Positions 61,846 through 64,000 of a stretch of 64,000 nt of DNA are shown in pieces. How positions within the stretch are numbered: position 1 is the first letter of the stretch; the number at the start of each line of letters is the position of its first letter. A program made the translations under genes and the position numbers. The stretch covers positions 89,246,628 through 89,310,627 of the forward strand of contig NC_069124.1 in the NCBI RefSeq assembly GCF_026914265.1, written 5' to 3'. Source of the stretch: Mya arenaria (taxonomy: Eukaryota > Mollusca > Bivalvia > Myida > Myidae). Below the pieces are notes generated by a model. It made no database searches and was not told where the DNA came from. It saw only the letters and a program-made list of their open reading frames with translations.

Positions 61846-64000
61846 TTAGGTGAACACTTGTATCCTTGTCTGTTTTTCGAGTTTATTTTTGAAGGGTCGT
61901 AGTTGGATAAAGTTATCACTAAGAAATATAGGTGCGGAACGTTTAGGTTTATTTGATGATTTTTCACCTTCGATCGAAGCCTTTTCTACTGGTAACATTT
62001 TGCCATGGAATATATTGTCTATAATATGTTTGCATTCAAACGATTGTCCTCGAAATATGACTTGAGTAGGTCGAGTTAAATCAATAGTATAGTTTGCATT
62101 GGCTGGGAATATTAGACTTGCATGCATGAATTCAAGTGTATCAACGATATATTTTCCATCATCTGTTATTTGGTATCGAGAACAAACAAAATCGTCTGTT
62201 ATTGTTTTAAGAGATTGTGTAAGTAATTGCATATGAATATCATTCAAAGGATGCTTGGTGAAGTTGAAATTTACCCCGGTCTTAAAAATGAACATTCCCT
62301 GACGATTAAACTCTCGACAATAATCCATTCTTCTGGTAACAATCAAATCAGTAACGTCCTCGGATATGTATGTATTGAACACTGGTACGTTTTCCACGCA
62401 CTTTTTAGCCAAACCCGTGAGTTCTTTTTTCAACTTGAGAGTTCTTGATTTTAGCATACCAGTTTCATATTGAATATTCCACAACCGTTCGAAAGCTTTT
62501 ACTTGGGAGTGTGTGGCAAGTTCTGCGGAACTCTCCATCTGATGCTCAAACGTTGAAATAGGCTGAGGGATTTGTCGAAAAAGTAATTTGTTTGAAGAAT
62601 TCTTATCTTTTGAATCTTGCATTTTTAGCTCTAATTCTGCCATTTTCATTTGAATCTTGAGCTTTTCGTTTTCGTCTTGTGTTTTGATTTGATGTAATTT
62701 TATGTCTGCTAAAAGGTCTGCTTTGTATTTTTCAATCGTAAGTTTTTGTTCGGTGATTATTTCGGAGGATGCAATTTTCCTATCTTCCAACTCTTTGGTG
62801 AATTTTTGTTTATTGAATTCTATAAATGCTGAATGCTCGTCTTTAAGTGTTTGTAAATTTGTCCTAAATGCAGTGTCTCGTTCTTTCAACTGACTTTCAT
62901 GATCTTGTTTTTGTAGTTGCTGAAGTTGCGTAAACTGTTTATCTATGTTAGTGAGAGCAAATGTATGTTCAAATTTATGTTCTTGCATATCCCTTTGAAA
63001 GATTCTGTCTCTTTCCTTTTCTTCATGAACTTGCAAATCTTTTTGTCTCTGTCTTTCGGATTCGATTTCAGATTGAACTTTCATAACATTGAATTGATGA
63101 TCATGGTTTTTGAAAAGTGTCTCGGTACTGACTGCATTTTGAAGTTCAGTTTTCCATTTATCTAACTCGAGCTTACCGACACCTATCTCATGTTGAGAGT
63201 TTACGTTGTACGCTTGGCTTTTAGCTTTTATTTCCTCGATTTCGATAGCGGATTGTATCTGTTTAAGTTTAATGTCATGTTCCATCTGTAACTTTGTCAT
63301 TTCTAAACTATCATGTTGGCTTTGAGGATTTTGTTTTCCTTGCTGAAAATCTTGTTCTCTTAGATGGTGAAGCGACTGATTCAAATTTAAAAGTTCGTGC
63401 ATTTTTGCCAAGATTTCCTGCAACATTGTCTGCTGACCAACGATTTGTGACCTTTGTTCCTGCAGATCTTCATGATACGTTCGGCTTTGCTCAAGCTGAT
63501 GTGCTGTAGCTAAAACTCTCTGTTCAATGTTTTGCAGCTTTTGTAGTTCCCTATTGTATTGTGAAACAAACTGGTCAGATTCCAAAACTGACTTTACCAG
63601 TGTTTGCAGTTTTTCATCACTTGACACCCATGTCTCAGCGTTTGAGGTTTCAGTTCGTTTCTGAGATTTTTTTGTTGATCTATCCATCCAAACAGTATCA
63701 TCTGTTTGTATAGACACACTTTTTTTAGATTTTGTTTCATTAACAGTCGGGGCAGCAGTTGGGTTTATGTTTTCATTCCCATGTTTTGCCTGAGTAGATG
63801 TTGAAATAGTGTTTGTTTTGCACTGTGTTTTGCTATCGTACAGAGATTGTGATTGCAGAGATGCATCTAATGCAACGTTTTTGTTAGTTTCCTTATTTTG
63901 TACAGGTAGAGTACTTGGTACAAATCTAGGTGGTTTCTTCCTCACCTTTGTTTGCAACTTTTTACCATGTATAACTAATCTGCTTTGCTTTGGCTCGCTA
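61846..64000 (-). CDS. Large coiled-coil protein, 5' end outside window
   Basis: At least 718 residues; the frame runs open to the right edge of the window, so the true start is not seen. After a basic, Thr/Ser-rich N-terminal part, residues roughly 100-430 of the visible protein are a long Gln/Glu/Lys-rich coiled coil (LQEQRSQIVGQQTML, QRQKDLQVHEEKERDR). A mixed C-terminal domain of ~230 residues follows, with a basic end. The layout suggests a filament-forming or tegument/scaffold protein. No ATPase head is visible, so it is not a typical SMC protein. Not recognised. Confidence 0.7.
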   Translation of the reverse strand, partial: SEPKQSRLVIHGKKLQTKVRKKPPRFVPSTLPVQNKETNKNVALDASLQSQSLYDSKTQCKTNTISTSTQAKHGNENINPTAAPTVNETKSKKSVSIQTDDTVWMDRSTKKSQKRTETSNAETWVSSDEKLQTLVKSVLESDQFVSQYNRELQKLQNIEQRVLATAHQLEQSRTYHEDLQEQRSQIVGQQTMLQEILAKMHELLNLNQSLHHLREQDFQQGKQNPQSQHDSLEMTKLQMEHDIKLKQIQSAIEIEEIKAKSQAYNVNSQHEIGVGKLELDKWKTELQNAVSTETLFKNHDHQFNVMKVQSEIESERQRQKDLQVHEEKERDRIFQRDMQEHKFEHTFALTNIDKQFTQLQQLQKQDHESQLKERDTAFRTNLQTLKDEHSAFIEFNKQKFTKELEDRKIASSEIITEQKLTIEKYKADLLADIKLHQIKTQDENEKLKIQMKMAELELKMQDSKDKNSSNKLLFRQIPQPISTFEHQMESSAELATHSQVKAFERLWNIQYETGMLKSRTLKLKKELTGLAKKCVENVPVFNTYISEDVTDLIVTRRMDYCREFNRQGMFIFKTGVNFNFTKHPLNDIHMQLLTQSLKTITDDFVCSRYQITDDGKYIVDTLEFMHASLIFPANANYTIDLTRPTQVIFRGQSFECKHIIDNIFHGKMLPVEKASIEGEKSSNKPKRSAPIFLSDNFIQLRPFKNKLEKQTRIQVFT

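Larger units (their letters stand above)
29853..64000. mobile_element. Virus-like element, herpesvirus-like (Malacoherpesviridae-like), right edge outside window
   Basis: A compact block of some 30 intronless genes on both strands with short or overlapping spacers. Parts: family B DNA polymerase, UL9-type origin-binding helicase, two related protein kinases, a BIR-RING IAP, RING/zinc proteins, Bcl-2-like ORFs, small secreted or membrane proteins, many unrecognised ORFs, and two copies of an origin-like palindrome repeat. The left boundary is set at the first gene after the tRNA pair. The gene island at 11963-16467 may belong to the same element. It looks whole over most of this stretch, with at most one or two doubtful spots, so it is young or still active. 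No capsid, terminase or integrase was recognised in the window. Alternatives are another large invertebrate nuclear DNA virus, or an episomal or infecting genome rather than an insertion. Confidence 0.6.

Noticed and set aside
29853-64000. Polinton/adintovirus identity for the element
   Set aside because: The polymerase looks like the RNA-primed herpes type rather than protein-primed, and no integrase, packaging ATPase or maturation protease was seen.
29853-64000. Nimavirus (white spot type) identity
   Set aside because: Kinases, RINGs and IAP would fit, but the polymerase is far shorter than I recall for nimaviruses, and the UL9-type helicase fits herpes-like viruses better. Kept as a secondary option.

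Overview
The window is AT-rich eukaryotic DNA, most likely from a marine invertebrate (perhaps a mollusc). It carries a large virus-like element. Two nuclear-type class II tRNA-Leu genes of metazoan form, satellite arrays and a multi-exon transcription unit with a CRE/YY1-type promoter argue for an animal genome. The right half is instead packed with intronless genes on both strands, many starting just after TATA boxes, as in a large nuclear DNA virus. The replication genes (family B DNA polymerase and a UL9-like origin-binding helicase), with a BIR-RING IAP, RING proteins and two small protein kinases, fit a herpesvirus-like lineage, closest in style to Malacoherpesviridae. Another large invertebrate nuclear virus is not excluded. 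No capsid, terminase or integrase was recognised here. The largest gene at the right edge runs out of the window, so the element continues beyond it.

Layout. 1-11.72 kb is a 38-bp satellite with higher-order structure. 11.9-16.5 kb is an island of six small virus-style genes: twin zinc-binding proteins, a nuclear-looking regulator, a leucine-zipper protein, two acidic proteins from a duplicated promoter, and a protein with twin CPxLYPCLxC motifs. 17.2-21.4 kb looks cellular: a spliced plus-strand unit whose introns hold two copies of a repeat with a 150-bp palindrome, and an antisense ORF. 21.7-29.05 kb is gene-poor. It holds a ~4.9-kb AT-rich tandem array bracketed by two related blocks that look like structured RNA, and a TATA box precedes the right block. 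29.47-29.78 kb holds duplicated tRNA-Leu(CAA) and tRNA-Leu(TAA). From 29.85 kb to the end is the virus-like gene block.

How it may work together. The polymerase and the origin-binding helicase suggest self-directed replication. The 150-bp palindrome, flanked by iterons and present four times in one orientation (18.75, 20.51, 39.44 and 61.31 kb), is a candidate origin or hr-like element, or else a non-autonomous mobile repeat. A second theme is control of host death and signalling: an IAP, several RING/zinc proteins, two related kinases, and up to four ORFs with Bcl-2-like BH1/BH2 spacing. Two short secreted or membrane proteins share a Cys motif. A captured transposase-type DNA-binding domain is fused to a RING finger.

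Almost all main frames of the virus-like block are open, so it looks young or still active. I cannot tell from sequence alone whether it is integrated, episomal or an assembly of an infecting virus. Several long ORFs begin at non-ATG codons; for those I chose the first well-placed ATG.
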